A stretch of DNA of 64,000 nt from Patiria pectinifera (Eukaryota > Echinodermata > Asteroidea > Valvatida > Asterinidae). Positions within the stretch are counted from its first letter, which is position 1; every line of letters starts with the position of its first letter. The stretch spans positions 6,285,281-6,349,280 of the forward strand of contig CM057144.1 of NCBI GenBank assembly GCA_029964075.1, read 5' to 3'. A program made the translations under genes and the position numbers. Under the pieces are notes generated by a model. It had not been told where the DNA came from and did no database searches. It worked only from the letters and a program-made list of their open reading frames with translations. This document shows positions 8,990-21,570 of this stretch, piece by piece.

Positions 8990-11210
8990 CCGCGAATCTT
9001 TTTTTCCCCAAACGACATCCGTTTCCCATCTTCTGAGTGGTCCATTACAGCTAGAATGAAACTATATGTACACAAACATGTTCACACACGCTTACATAGG
9101 CATAGAAGTGGGGTACTTCCTTTGTTCTCGTGTACTAAATTTTTGCAACGTCGCACACTTATGTCAAAATGCTCTTATTTTAACCATAGTTAATTTCCTG
9201 GGCTGAAATTCGGACTTAATATCCCTTTTCTAAAACTCTTCCATTTGCGACAAATCAACCCACCTTGGAAATTCCTAGTTTTTAAGTAAAATCCATATAT
9301 CTATCTCGTGAATAACTTGTTGGGTACCAAAACGGTACCCCGCAAGTCGGTGGGCATTCCTTGTGGGGTACCTCCCATTGTTCCGGTACCCCACAAGGCA
9401 GTGTTTGTACATGCACACAGGTGGGTGAAATCTTTGAAAATTGATTTCTCCAGTTTGGAAGACCGTATCGTCATGCAACTTTCAGGATGATTTCCCTTAT
9501 AATGATCCAAGTTTATGCTAAAAATCGTTTTGATATGTTCATTGCTTTTCGTTGAAATTGGAAGAATAGGCCTGGCTACGTGCATTTTTGAAAGTTGTAA
9601 CACTGGCGTTTGTTTGCATTTCTGTCAATCTTTTCAAGCCTCACGACTATTAGTTAAGGTTCCTATCCATTATGGTGTGCAGTACAAACTTGGAGAAAGT
9701 CCTCCTTCACGAGTTATTAATTGATAAATATCACCCTTTTTGCAGGCTTCAATTGGTCGATACCGAGACCCACGCCAAAACACGCCGAGTGACGCTAATG
9801 AATATGCTAATCTGCCATACAATATTGTGTATGTTGCTTGGCCGAAATCGGTCAACTGTAGCGCCTACGGCGCTTTGCTGAACAATGCACGTGGGTTGGG
9901 GAGGCAGAATATCCTCGTTGACATTTTCCTTGGAGATAGTTCAAGGTGTAACACAAGCGTTTGCACCAATAGATTATATCAGCTGAAATTCGGAACATAC
10001 TTAGATGGTATAAGTGTTCAACTACTCGTGAAATTCCTAGAAATTGATATAAATATGTATAGATTTGGGGAGGTTTTCGAACGATTTCTTCCCGACTTGA
10101 AGGTCAGCTATACCAGTAACTAGTATTGACGTTTCGGCATCGATGACGGTGATTTTTTTCACTGACAGAAGTTTAGAGTTTCTTCTTCCGTTGTAATTTA
10201 AAATTTTAATCATACTGAGCATATTCGATAAACACAACGTTCAAAAGGCCATGTTTTGTGTGGTTCATGAATTTCACTGCTCTGCTATAGCGTCTAAGTA
10301 CGAAATCGGATTAGCTTTGCTTAACAACAACATACGCTTTGCCTGAGCAACCATTTATGACTGATTACATGCATATCTAATGTCTTGTTCTCCACAACAC
10401 AAACCCAAGATAGGCTTTGTTTCTTGTGAGAAATATTCATTTCTCACTTTTTTTGTTTAAAGACATAGTCCGTCATTTGTAATGTGTGCATTTTGTTCGT
10501 TTGAAGCATCAAAAGTGTTGTATGTCGCGTTATGAAAATAAACTCTTCTGTTGTTGCGTAGACATTACTGCAACAGTAATCCATTTTGAAAGAATGGAAT
10601 CACATAGCGTACATTTGAGGCGGTGCATGGCGGTTTATTGATAATGCAAGGGGGCACGAACGTTTCGGTTGGCTGTGAAGTCTGTGGGTGTTTTCGCGTT
10701 TGAAGGACGTAAATTTTCCACGATGTTGTCCCTCTCGATATTCACCCATTTTTAAACACCATCAGAATTTTTGGAGGAAATTGTCCAAAATGTCCGTGAT
10801 CCCCTGCTTCTCAAAACAATATAATAATGGTGAATTACGACTGTGTGCGTTTATGAGTTAAACACGATGTCTAACCAGAACCGTTCACTAAGCATTTATA
10901 AGATAAACACCAGTTAGGCCTAAAGACATAGTCCATCATTTGTAATTTGTGCAAAGTGTTCAAATTCTAAGGATACTGAACAACTAACCTGATGAAATTT
11001 CAGCTCAGCTTCAGCTGTATATTCCGAGAAAAACAGCATTCTGGGATCTCAATTTTAAATCAAAAGTTGCTAAATCATGTTTTGAATTGTTTTGAATTGC
11101 AGCTATACGCGATGTCTCGCACTGATCCGACGAATTATACCAACCGCGCGCGCCTGTGCGTCGCGCCAATGCTTGCGCGCGCTGCGCCGATTAACAAAAC
11201 GAACTACTAA
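8990..11210. other. Unassigned non-coding stretch
   Basis: There is no recognisable gene. Two short related blocks (AAAGACATAGTCCGTCATTT at 10461-10480 and AAAGACATAGTCCATCATTT at 10922-10941) suggest another diverged repeat. A 127-codon open frame at 9740-10123 has no detectable domain and no splice or codon-use support. Confidence 0.4.
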
Positions 11211-11214
11211 TTCA

Positions 11215-11415
11215 AAATTTCCTACGGTGCTTCTTAAGACGCACCATTGGAAAGGCCTTCTCTCGTTGATTTCTTCAAAATGAGAGCTTGCTATAAAGAA
11301 TACTTTCACAGGGAGTTTAGTCCCCTTGCTATATTTCAACCAAGTATGTTTTTCAACAATAATTACGCCAGTTACTTTTGGATAGCTGCAAATGATGGAC
11401 TCCGGCTTTAAAAGG
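11215..11415 (+). repeat. Dispersed repeat family R, copy 1 (truncated)
   Basis: It shares ordered blocks with 49040-49325 (minus strand) and 54195-54535 (plus strand): AGACGCACC.TTGGAAA, TCGTTGATTTCTTCAAAA, GTCCCCTT, TTTCAACCAAG.ATGTTTTT and TTTTGGATAGCTGCAA. Compared with the other copies it lacks the left ~150 bases. Confidence 0.75.
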
Positions 11416-11436
11416 TAAAATGAGAAGTGAAAAACG

Positions 11437-11500
11437 CTCACTGGGATTCGAACTCGGATCACCTGATTAGAAGTCGAGAGTACTTCCAACCAGTCCATGA
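11437..11500 (-). repeat. tRNA-derived (Arg-like) pseudo-sequence
   Basis: Read on the minus strand there is a box A-like segment (TGGACTGGTTGG), an anticodon-loop-like CTTCTAA (TCT) and a good box B (AGTTCGAATCC). The T-stem has mismatches and the acceptor ends do not pair, so a functional tRNA is unlikely. It is better read as a tRNA pseudogene or SINE head lying beside the family R copy. Confidence 0.5.
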
Positions 11501-12329
11501 ATCAGCTGCCAATCGTCGGTGTTTTTAAACTTATTCTCTAAAGCCCTGGACGATCTCCTTGGGGAAAAAAATCACACCGCAAAAATACGTTTAAACGGCA
11601 TTTAAAATATTTGCTAAACGTTTCCAAACTTAAATGCAAAGTCACATGCATACATACAAATTCGACATGCATACCCGAATCCTGTAAAATCGCCCCATGG
11701 TATTCTGACCAATCACAGCCGTGATTTACGTCCGACATGCGTGCACGCGCGTATGATGCGCGCGGCAGGAAAATGCAGTGTGGCATTGGAGAGGAGCACG
11801 TGTTAATTTGCCCACGTGCGCAGTGGGAGGGGCTTACTGGATCGGTCCATCAGTGGGCCTGACTGCTTTTTAGCGCCAGCGCATGGGTATCATACTATTC
11901 GCCCGAAGTTGGCCCGTTCTGTAATAATAATAAGAGCCCTTACCACTTGGGTGTTGGCATGTGCTGGGTAGCGATTGTTTTCTGGCAACAATTGGGTCCG
12001 TGTGTACTTAACTATGGGAGCCGTAAGATGGGTTCTCGAACCTTTTTAGGGGGGAGGGTGTCATTCAAATCACAAATAAGTAAAATAACATGTTCAAAAT
12101 TACAAACATTTTAATCAAAAAAATATTGGTAAAGAAATGCCCCGAAAAAGCCAAAAAAAAAAAAAAAAACGTTTGATCCTATATAGAATCACATTTAACT
12201 CATGAACCACTGGAACACTGCAGCGATGATATCTACAGGTAAACTGCATTTACGTGTTCTTAAAAATAAACATAATTACCAGCGCCTTGAGTACCTAATT
12301 GTTGGTAGATATGTGCGCTATATAAGACT

Positions 12330-12960
12330 CCGGTATTATTACCCCTAAGAAATTCAAACTTTTAAGGTTCAATGCAGTCTCATATTCGTGATTCAATCCT
12401 TGAAAGTACACCTTAGTGTCGATTTGAAGCTGATTTTTAATTTTCGTTTTTCCATCTTCAAGGGTATTTGGTACCTTGGTCATTTTTATGCTTATACAAA
12501 TTTACAAACATGAGCAAAAATGGTCATTTTTATGCTTATACAAATTTACAAACATGAGCAAAAAGGGTGATGTCATTTCAGGCAGAAACCTCAATGCTAC
12601 AGCCATTTCAGCATCAAAAGTTGCCAAAATTCTGGATATTTTGCCGTCATACATTTTCTTGTCTTTGTGATTCCTAGTTGTGCCAGTACATGGCAGTAAG
12701 CCAATGAGCAAACTTTCCTCAGAAACGTTTTCAGAAATGAACAAAATTTTGGGTTCCCATTTTGAACAGAAATCCCCTCAACTGAACAGTGTCTTCGAGA
12801 AATTACTCTGGAAATTACATCACAGCAACAACGCCCTCTGTTGTCCGCAAAAGCATGGACAATTTTAATGAAGTTTAAAGAACTGCACTTTGACTCAAAG
12901 TAAACAAAACAGGCCAGGAAATTTATAAATCAGTGTCTTAGGTAAGTCATTATGTTAGAC
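12330..12960 (+). repeat. Dispersed repeat family T, copy 2 with an internal 44-bp duplication
   Basis: It is collinear with 2985-3510. A local tandem duplication with a period of 44 bases (12481-12568; block TTTATGCTTATACAAATTTA...) is absent from copy 1, so it arose after the two copies separated. No ORF is conserved between them. Confidence 0.65.
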
Positions 12961-14566
12961 ATTACTAAGGGGCCATTCAGAATTTTCAATGTTTTAAAAT
13001 TTCAACTTTTTTTCCAAATCATTTTGACCCACCCACCCACCCACCCCTAATTTCGATTAATAAAAACTGATATGTAACGCAGTATTAAAAAACAAAACAC
13101 GTACATGTACATGTACACACTTCCATCCGACTGGCGGGCCTGTGCGGGTTGCGTGTCCTTTCGGAAATAATCCATTGCTGCTGAGTGGTGGGCGGAGGCA
13201 GAAGCTGTCTCTTTGCAACTTTTCGACAACAAACACAAGTCAAACGATATTTTTTTTTCCTTTTTTTGTTGCCCTCTTTTCCATGAAAAGTGAATTTCGA
13301 TTTTCAATTATTTAGCTTGACCCGCCACCCACAATTTGGAAAAATAGTCGACATTTTAAAACATTGGGAATTCTGAATAGTCCCTAAGGCCGAAAATCTC
13401 ATTTTTGTGTTTTCCTTATTTTATACAATAATTATTAAAATAAAAATTAAGTACCATGAAATACAATAAAATTGTCCAGTTCATTAAAAAATTAAAACAA
13501 AAAAGTCTTAACATTGGTTTGACCAAGAGCATATAAAGCATTAAAACCGGAGCACACAAAATAAGCAAAACAATAGGTAAAAATTCATAAAAACAATAAT
13601 ATACGATGTAAAAATACATATCACAGAAGCGTATACGAAAGTGTAGTAATTATTTACAAGTCTCAAATTAAAAATAACATCGCTTATTAGCACAGAGTTC
13701 GGAAATGAAGGAGGTGAACAAATGTGACCCACCACCCCAAAACCAGGCTGTTGTCGAACAGATTTTTTAAAAATAAGATTTTTACACGATTGGATTCCTC
13801 GCATTGTAAGCTTTGAAATAAGCTATAGTGGACTGATATAGGTGGTATACTTTTGAAGTTATGACTTCTTAGAAATCGGGAGTCTTAAAGGAGGCTTTTA
13901 AGAAAATGAGCGTTAAAGTCGGAGTTAAAGTAAATCAATAACTCACACATTGAAACACATAACTCACCTTAGCAACCACCTTCTTGTACTGTATGCAGAC
14001 TGTTTTACCTATGTAAAACTGTTCAATGGAACCAAGCCAACTTTTAAAACTTTACATTGATATACATTTAATATTTTTTTAGTTATGAAATGTTTATGTC
14101 ATACTCATTATACGTGAAGTAACATCAGTCTGGAAAAAAAAAATTACACTCTGTTTTAAGATGTACATGAAGTGATGTTGTTTCTTTATTTTTTACACTT
14201 CAAACACTGGTTTAATAAGTTAGGAATAAGAAGAAATTTACAACCCACCCTCTTGGTATGGAATAAAGACTCCACCAAAGTCCGGGCACCCCCTCCCCGC
14301 CCCCCACCATTTCCCGCCCCTTTATTTACACACGCATTACATTTAAACCTCATTTAAGTGGTGGGTACCAAGATAGGCCATGGGGTGGGGTTAATGACCA
14401 AAACACACCCCTTCAGCATCATATCCCCTATCACCCCCCCCCCCCCCCACCCCAAGTGCGGATTTTTTTTTTGCTGAAGAAATTGGTTAAAGTGGTTAGA
14501 TATGGCCGAGATCGCACCACAGAGCATCTAGAATCAAAAATTTTCTGGACCCCATGCCGTTAGGGC
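12961..14566. other. AT-rich non-coding stretch with C-rich tract
   Basis: I see no gene or clear element. There is an ACCCACCCACCC run near 13027-13046, AT-rich DNA at 13400-14170, and C-rich DNA at 14280-14460 including a long cytosine homopolymer (about 14427-14446). The last few hundred bases may be the 5' leader of the Penelope-like element that follows. Confidence 0.35.
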
Positions 14567-14659
14567 TTGGTACAATTCACGCCCTCGCCCCTTTTTGGAA
14601 AATCCTGGATCCGTTCCTGCCCCCCCCCCCAACTTTTACACTTGACATTGCCCATGGTG

Positions 14660-16726
14660 ATTGTGAATGCGATAAATCATAACCAGATGACCCGGCTAAT
14701 TACGACGCAACAGTACAGACAGCGACGTTTCAAGCGTAACATACCCCCTGAGGCTGAGCAGTCAGCCCCTCCATCCACAGTTATTAACCTCTCATCATCT
14801 ACTCTTTCAGATTCAGAACACAGCCTGCTCTCCAAGGGACTCAACTTCTGCCCCACTCCCCCCACAGTCAATCAGGTTGAACTCAGTCAGGACCTCACTG
14901 ACTACTACCGCAGAATTCGCCTTCGTGAATTCTTCCTTGACTCACCACCCATGGATCCAGAGCCATTTTACTGCAAGAGTAAATGGGCACCACCAAAGAA
15001 CCGTGTTCCTTCCCTTGAAACTTACATACAGGTTGTTAGTTCACAAATTAATTCAAGCGATCATTCCACCCACAGGACTCATGACAACCTCCCTACAGAA
15101 GAACGTGAGGCTCTTAAGACTCTACGAGCAAGGAAGACATCATCATCAAACCAGCTGATACAAGGGCTCTGCTGTTGTTGTCATGGGCCGTCAGCAATAC
15201 ATCGATGAAGCCGGCATGAGACAACTCAACAACCAAACTAACTACATGTATAAACCCCTTGACACTGATCCAACAGGTACCTTTTTAAAGGAGATTCAAC
15301 AGACATTGGACGAAATGCATGGCCGTGACCACCTCTCCAAGAAAGCTCACAAGTTTCTTTCCCCAGTCGATTGTAGAACAGCTAGATTTTACCTTCTTTC
15401 CAAGGTACATAAACCAGATAACCCAGGGAGACCCATCATATCTGGCAATGGTTCCCCCACTGAGAATATATCTCTTTTTGTTGACAGTTTTCTCAGGCCT
15501 CTAGTGCCACAGATTCCATCATAATTATATTCATGACACTCCTGATTTCCTCTGTAAAATCTCAAGTATTCAGAACCAGGTCCTCAACACAGCTATCATC
15601 GGTACTTTTGATGTGTCCTCCTTGTACACCAACATTCCCCAAGATGAAGGGATTGCTGCCTGCTCTTCAGCTTTGGCTAAGAGCAGTCACACCTCACCGC
15701 CCATTTCTGATATAGTATCCCTCATGATCCATGTTCTAACTAAAAACAATTTTTCTTTCATGGGTAAGAATTTCCTACAGGTACATGGCACCGCTATGGG
15801 TACATGTACACGGATGGCACCGTCAGTGGCCTGCCTATTCATGAGCCAACTTAAACAGCGCATGTTGGCGTCAGCCCCGTGCCGTCCCTGGGTCTGGTGG
15901 CGCTATATTGATGACATCTTTTTCATCTGGACCAGTGATGAATCTAGCCTCACAGCATTCATTAATCAGATCAATTCCTTCCATAGGACCATCAAATTCA
16001 CAACCGAATACTCAATCAAGGATACCAACTTTCTGGATGTCAAGGTTCTGAAGACGGATGATAGTTTAATCACAGATCTCTTTGTTAAACCCACAGATAA
16101 ACACCAATATCTCCACTCAACCAGCTGTCATCCCCGACACTGCAAAACCAGCCTACAGTCAGGCCCTCCGACTCCGTCAAATCTGTTCTAATGATTCCGA
16201 TTTTATCCACCACTCACAGGAACTTAAGAAACACCTCGTCTCCCGGGGTCATAGCTCCCTGGCAGTCCATCGAGCAATCCAGAAAGTCAAGGCTCGCTCC
16301 AGGGAGTCAGTAATTTCAAAAAGACCTGTGCAACAACAGAGTTCCAAGGAGAAAAATCCCATTGTTGTCACTTTCCACTCCTCACTTCCCCCCATTCGTA
16401 CAATAACCAGTTCTAACCATCATATTCTTCACACATCATATTGTCCGGGCAGAAGCCCCCCCCCCCCCCTTAATGATAATGTTAACCCCCCTTTGCAACA
16501 GGGAACTTTCAGGTGTCCCAACACCTCCAAATGCATCGTCTGTAGACAACACATCAGAGAATCGGACTCCTTCACCAGCAATACCGGTGGTACCACCCAT
16601 AGGACAAGGGGTCATGTCACCTGCACCACCACTAATCTAATCTATTTAATATCTTGTAAAGTTTGTGGTGATAAGACGTCTCCAGACCATTCAACCACAT
16701 GGTCTGAACATCCAAGAAGGAAATGA
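14660..16726 (+). pseudogene. Penelope-like RT / GIY-YIG polyprotein (broken)
   Basis: Four collinear open blocks lie in changing frames: 14567-15208 (N-terminal region, ...LLSKGLNFCPTPP), 15183-15524 (YLLSKVHKP and RPIISGNGSPTENI), 15613-16191 (DVSSLYTNIPQDEG, then YIDD at 15904-15915, the catalytic palm motif) and 16082-16726 (thumb and connector, SQALRLRQICS). The last block reaches NLIYLISCKVCG, which resembles the opening of the GIY-YIG endonuclease, and then loses similarity, so most of the endonuclease is missing. The breaks lie near 15150-15185, at 15522-15524 (stop), and near 16141-16160. The YIDD core is intact, but the protein cannot be made in one piece. Confidence 0.85.
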
Positions 16727-17040
16727 CTAATAACTTTTTGTCTTTGACTTCTCCTTTGCACCACAGATAAGCCCCCCCCCCCTCCAGTCTGCCTCATTCA
16801 CCAATTAACTACCTTTCTCTCCCTTTCCCCATCATTGACTTTGTCCTTTGTGTTCCCCACCTCTTGTGGTCAACCATCCCCACACCCCAATCCCCCTCCC
16901 TTTTGTTACCCTCCTTTCTGTTCAGCCACCTGCTTTCTCTGTGTATTTTCCTCTGCATCATCTATTTCCGCTTGACTGCTTTTGTTACATCAGTAATGTA
17001 TACATGTACCTGTTTATGTTTTTAGTCTTGTCATTTAGCC

Positions 17041-17073
17041 TTCGAGAAAGACTCTGCTAGGGTTGAAACGTCA
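17041..17073 (+). ncRNA. Hammerhead-ribozyme-like motif at the Penelope 3' end
   Basis: The layout is a degenerate core (TTCGAGA), a helix II (GACTC-TGCTA-GGGTT, pairing with two G-U), then GAAAC directly followed by GTC. The GAAAC/GUC half is canonical, while the CUGANGA half is mutated. The related remnant on the minus strand at 48653-48683 shows the reverse pattern. Penelope-like elements are known to carry hammerhead motifs. Activity of this copy is unlikely. Confidence 0.5.
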
Positions 17074-17089
17074 AGCCACTAACTATTTT

Positions 17090-18029
17090 TATGCATTTAT
17101 ACCATAGGTCCTTTTGGTTGGTAAGCAGTTTGCAACGGCTAATTCTATTTTTCATTATATTTTTTTATAAAATTTTATTAGTCGCATAACAAAGAGGAAA
17201 GAGCACTCGTAAACTTTAGCATTATCTATATATAACCGAACTAAAGCACTATTTCCACAGAACCCAAAAGCCCCCTTCAAGCATGTCACCCCCAAAAACA
17301 CAGCTTTATTGCTTGCAATTGTTATTCAAAGTTTAAAGTTTACAAACAAGAAACACGAACAATGACACAATTTTGAAAACAGCAGTAAATTTGCCCCAAA
17401 CAATCACGGGTTGTAATTGTGTGTCGCCATGAACCAAAGTTTACTTGTAAAGTAGCCGGATTATTGATACCAAGGTTGAGGTTTCATTTGGTTTACAGTG
17501 GTGCAAATAACAAAAGAGATGAGTATCATGCAGATAATAATTCAGAAAACATGTTTGATAAATTTGATTCAAGTGATTACTGAGGTACACTTAATTTACC
17601 TTAGTAAAATTTTAATGGAAAATATCCTGAGACCCCTGGCAAGCTGACGTTTTGAGGGACAAAACAAATTTGCAAGTTAGTTCTAAAAACCTGTTTTAGC
17701 GCACGTTACGAAAATAGCGTAAGGGTGACATTTAAAACAATAGTTTTATTTCTCAAGTAAGGGTAAAAATAATACTTTGTAATCATATAGTTAATTTTGT
17801 GATTTTGGCAGGGTGATTTTTTAAGAAGATGTTAAAAACAGTTTTTGACGCCCAAAAACCATTGCAACGGGCCATAAAATATAAATTAAGTTCTAGTTTG
17901 GTACTTGCACACCAAGTTCTCTCATATTAAGAAAAGATGGCCGAGGACACTAAAGTATCTACCTGGACCAACTCTTAAATGTCTGCTAGGACAGAAAATG
18001 GCCACAATTTTGTGTTTCGATCAGGCTTT
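17090..18029. other. AT-rich non-coding stretch
   Basis: There is no gene, RNA or clear repeat beyond short AT-rich runs. It separates the Penelope-like element from a family S copy. Confidence 0.35.
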
Positions 18030-18205
18030 ATTAGGCCCCCCCCCCAAAAAAAGTCTCCGGTTTCTGGTATGGAGCTTGCCCAAAAAGTGGTGCGGCGACG
18101 CGGCTTTTTTTTTTTTTTTACCTGATTTTTTTGCTTCAAATGTCGGCTGATGACTGCAAATGGTGCCCGGCTAAATTTAGTGCAAATATATGGGAGTCCT
18201 AGTAC
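18030..18205 (+). repeat. Dispersed repeat family S, copy 2
   Basis: It starts at a C-run and AAAAAAAGTCTCCGGTTTCT, continues GGTATGGAGCTTGCCCAAAA and a 15-base T tract, then TTCAAATGTCGGCTGATGAC, and ends near ATATGGGAGTCC. It aligns along its length with 54845-55035 and with the minus-strand copy at 4915-5105. Confidence 0.75.
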
Positions 18206-18929
18206 ACAGACCTTGAACAAGCTGTGGGCTTCACTCTTTTTGTATTGCTACAAACATAAGGTCTATAGCTGTCCCTAGACGTACCTCATGATACGCCAGA
18301 CGTTCAGACGATCCTCGTGGAGAAAGGGGGTTTAAACCGTACGGAAAGTGCCTTTAATTGAGCTTGACAACCAGTTATAATTAGATCAAATCATTGGCAA
18401 GCTCGGCACGAGGGGATACAAATGTTTACAGATACAAAGATGGTAACAAATAAAACGACAGACGAACGAAATTGAATTGGATTATTTATTTTAGTTGAAA
18501 GTATTATATTATTTTCAGAGCTATTAAGTATAGTTTCCATTAGAAGATTAAGTTTGAATAAATACGAACGTAGCATCAAAGAGCTAAAAGGAAATTAATT
18601 ACATGAATTGTAAAGGTATTTACAAATTATCGGACACTTTGAAAAGTCACTCAGTCAGTGAGGGTGTATATAACATTAAAATTAATAAGATGAATTAAAT
18701 CTTTTTAAATACAGATTTATACAAGCATGTATCTGTGAAGAACGAGATTATTATTTGGATTAACCATCAAAGCAAGAATATTTGTATAGCAACAAATTAA
18801 GATGAAGACGATTAGAGGAGGCGGACATTGGGAACTATATTTCCATGAATTGGGAACTCAAGGTTTATTATCAAAAACGATAAAGGAATTATACTTAAAA
18901 AAAGAAAGCATATACATGTACATGTACAC

Positions 18930-19245
18930 ATTAAGGGACATTTGGGAAGACTAACCGGCATACCTATATAGGAGGATATTTTTGAAGAAGGAATTTGGGG
19001 AAGACTAATCGGTATGGCTAGGAAGATATTTTTTTAATAAGAAAATTGGGGAAGACTAACCAGTATGGCTAGGAGGATATTATAGTAGGAAAAATGGGGA
19101 AGACTAACCGGCATGGCTAGGAGGATATTTTTAAAAAAGAAAAACCGGGAGAGACAAACGGGCATGGCTAGGGTGATATTTTCTAAAAAAAGGAAATCGG
19201 GGAAGACAAACCGGCATGGCTAGAAGGATATTTTCTAGCCAGTGA
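18930..19245 (+). repeat. Minisatellite, ~50-55 bp unit, six copies
   Basis: Tandem units begin GGGGAAGACTAACCGGCATG and continue GCTAGGAGGATATTTTT with an A/T-rich spacer. Six imperfect copies are seen, the last one ending at TTTTCTAGCC. Confidence 0.85.
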
Positions 19246-20100
19246 GTTCTAATCAAGCCTTAGTCATTACTCTATTGAACACAAAGGACCTGGACCCTGA
19301 AGAAATTTGCGTGTACACTGCTTTTTATACATTACAGCCTGCAGTGCAATATCAGCTGTTTGTAGTCAGTATCAACATCATCGTACGTACATCTCCTAGC
19401 CTAAAACCACGATAATATCCCCCAAAATTATATTACTAACAAAAAGTCACAGGCTGAAATGACAACTTTCCACTCGTTATATATGCCATGGGGTATGGCA
19501 GCCATAGCGATTGCGGGCCGGAGTGGGGCCGAATTTGTATAGGAGTAGCAAATTATAATGTCGTACGCAGGCAACATTGTGTGAATGTAAGTAACGTACA
19601 TGTATACCGCATGAACCAACACGCACGTACAGTACATGTATGGGTGGGTAGGCGTACATGGGACCATTGGTGGTTAAAAAAAGAGCTTAGTCGAACCGAC
19701 AAGAAAACCAAATTCGTTCTCAGCCACAAAGCGACGTATCAAAGAGGCTTTTCCCTAAGACTCTGCCATGGTTGGTCACCCACCTACAAACATTGTGACC
19801 CCCTTACCAATTTCAATGGGGGGGGGGGGGGACCTGTCCCCCGGGATTTCCGCCCATGGGTAGTTATGTCTGAATGGATAAAACTAGACAGTATACACAT
19901 GCATAGCCCATGTCAATAGATACCCAGATCTGCATGGCCTTAGAATTGAAATTGGCTTTCATGTCGAATCTCAATACCTGCCTATTAGTTTCAATATTGA
20001 CGTGGATGCAATTAAAAAACACCACCTCTTTTGTTCCTACTGGACGTACGGACCAGGACGTTTTTGGTTTCTAAGGAGATAACGCCAATCAATCATTACC
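19246..20100. other. Unassigned non-coding stretch
   Basis: I see no gene. A 143-codon open frame at 19488-19919 has no recognisable domain and contains a G homopolymer near 19818-19831, so it is treated as chance. Confidence 0.35.
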
Positions 20101-21570
20101 GTTTCACAATCACGAGGCAAAGTTGGAAATCCCAAGTTTGTCCGGCTGGGCAAAGTGGGAATTCCAATACTCCCCGGCGAAGTAGGAGTACATCCAAAAC
20201 CTATTGACAATTTTACGGAGCTTTCAACGTGCTTTGATGTTTGTCATGCGAACATTTACACAAAAGCATAGGGCCCCTACTGTGCCCATGTCCAACAACC
20301 AAACTGCCCATTGTTAATATTCCTTCATTGCACTGCTACTGAACCTGGTCAAAGTGGGAATTTGTTAATTTGATTTACTTTTTTATATGTAAGGGGTGTT
20401 GAAATGACCCGTGGGTAATATTACCATATTATACGCTATTACCAAACCCGGACAAAGTGGGAATGTCGGTATATTTTGATTTAATTTGCTATTAATGATA
20501 GGTGTTGAAATTACCCATTGGTAATATTCCTACATTGGGGAATGATGCTTATGTTACTTTGGAGCTTTCTCGTAGGATCTGATCGAGGGATAGTATTTAT
20601 GATAATTGTTTTAACACCCCGTTAAAAGCTAAAATGTTGGCCAAAAAATACTGTAATTCATGCAAATTTCCATTTTGTTATCAGGTTCAATTAGTGCGCA
20701 AATGTTGCCATTTAATGTTGGCACCTTGCTGTTCTCTGTTTTAAAGCTATAGACTTGCGTTTTTATTCAATGTATTTTATTTTGCTTACTCTTTTCGTCC
20801 ATTAAACTGTTTGCAGCCTTGTAAATTTTGTATTACTTTGCCCTACTTTGCGCCACGTAGAAATGCAGCTAAGTACATGTAGCTATAAGTAGTCTAAAAT
20901 TCCCACTTGCCCGTGTTCAGTAGAAGCACAATATGGGAATATTGACATTCTGATAATATCAACAGCCCTTATCTATAGCAAATAGCAATAAATTGACCTA
21001 AGTTCCCACTTTACCCCAGGTTCAATATAGTAGGGCAATGTGGGAGTATTACCAATGGGTACTTTGAACAGCCCTTATCTTTAGCAAAATACAATGCCCG
21101 GGTCTGTGGAAATGTTACCAATGGGTACTTTGACAAGCCCTTTTCTAAAGCAAATTACCTAAAAATGTCCAGTAATTCCCACTTTGCCCAGGTTCTTTAG
21201 TAGGGCAATTTGGGAATATTACCAATTGGTACTTTGAACAGCGGTTGATCGAAATTCCCACGTTGCCCTGGTTCGGTAGTAGCACGTGTTGGAATCTGGG
21301 TAAATTCAGAATAAGTACAAGCAGGAATGGTGTCCGTTGCTCTACATGATCTTCCTCTCGATTTTAAGATGTAGTCATTCACGGCTGATTCCCAAATGGG
21401 TTAGGTGGTAACAACATAAAGAAATAAAGTCGATGAATATTTAGATACCTCCCTCCAGCAGCAATGGGTTAGCAGGTGATTTTATGAAGAGTTATTGATG
21501 TTAAGTACATATAGACAACATTTTCCACTTTGCCGCGCAGTGTTGGAATTTCCACTTTGCCCTGGGTAAA
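20101..21570. mobile_element. Large foldback structure built of CAAAGTGGGAAT subrepeats
   Basis: The left half (20110-20560) repeats CAAAGTGGGAAT and ACCC(A/G)(T/G)GGGTAATATT. The right half (20900-21570) repeats the reverse complements, ATTCCCACTTTG and ACCAATGGGTACTTTGA. The halves face each other around a unique centre near 20600-20870. This fits a foldback-type inverted-repeat element with subrepetitive arms. There is no transposase ORF, and ends and target duplication are not resolved. Confidence 0.55.

Larger units (their letters stand above)
14567..17080 (+). mobile_element. Penelope-like retroelement, decayed
   Basis: It contains a Penelope-type reverse transcriptase region, the first residues of a GIY-YIG-like endonuclease, a pyrimidine-rich 3' tail and a hammerhead-like motif at 17041-17073. 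At least three frame changes and an in-frame stop separate the coding blocks. Ends and a target duplication could not be placed. A second 3' remnant of the same type lies on the minus strand at 48650-49010. Penelope-like elements are a separate retroelement class whose RT is related to telomerase. Confidence 0.85.

Noticed and set aside
9740..10123. 127-codon ORF
   Set aside because: No recognisable domain, no homologous copy in the window, and no consistent splice sites.
11437..11500. Functional tRNA-Arg
   Set aside because: T-stem mismatches and unpaired acceptor ends.
19488..19919. 143-codon ORF
   Set aside because: It spans a long G homopolymer and has no domain; composition is not coding-like.
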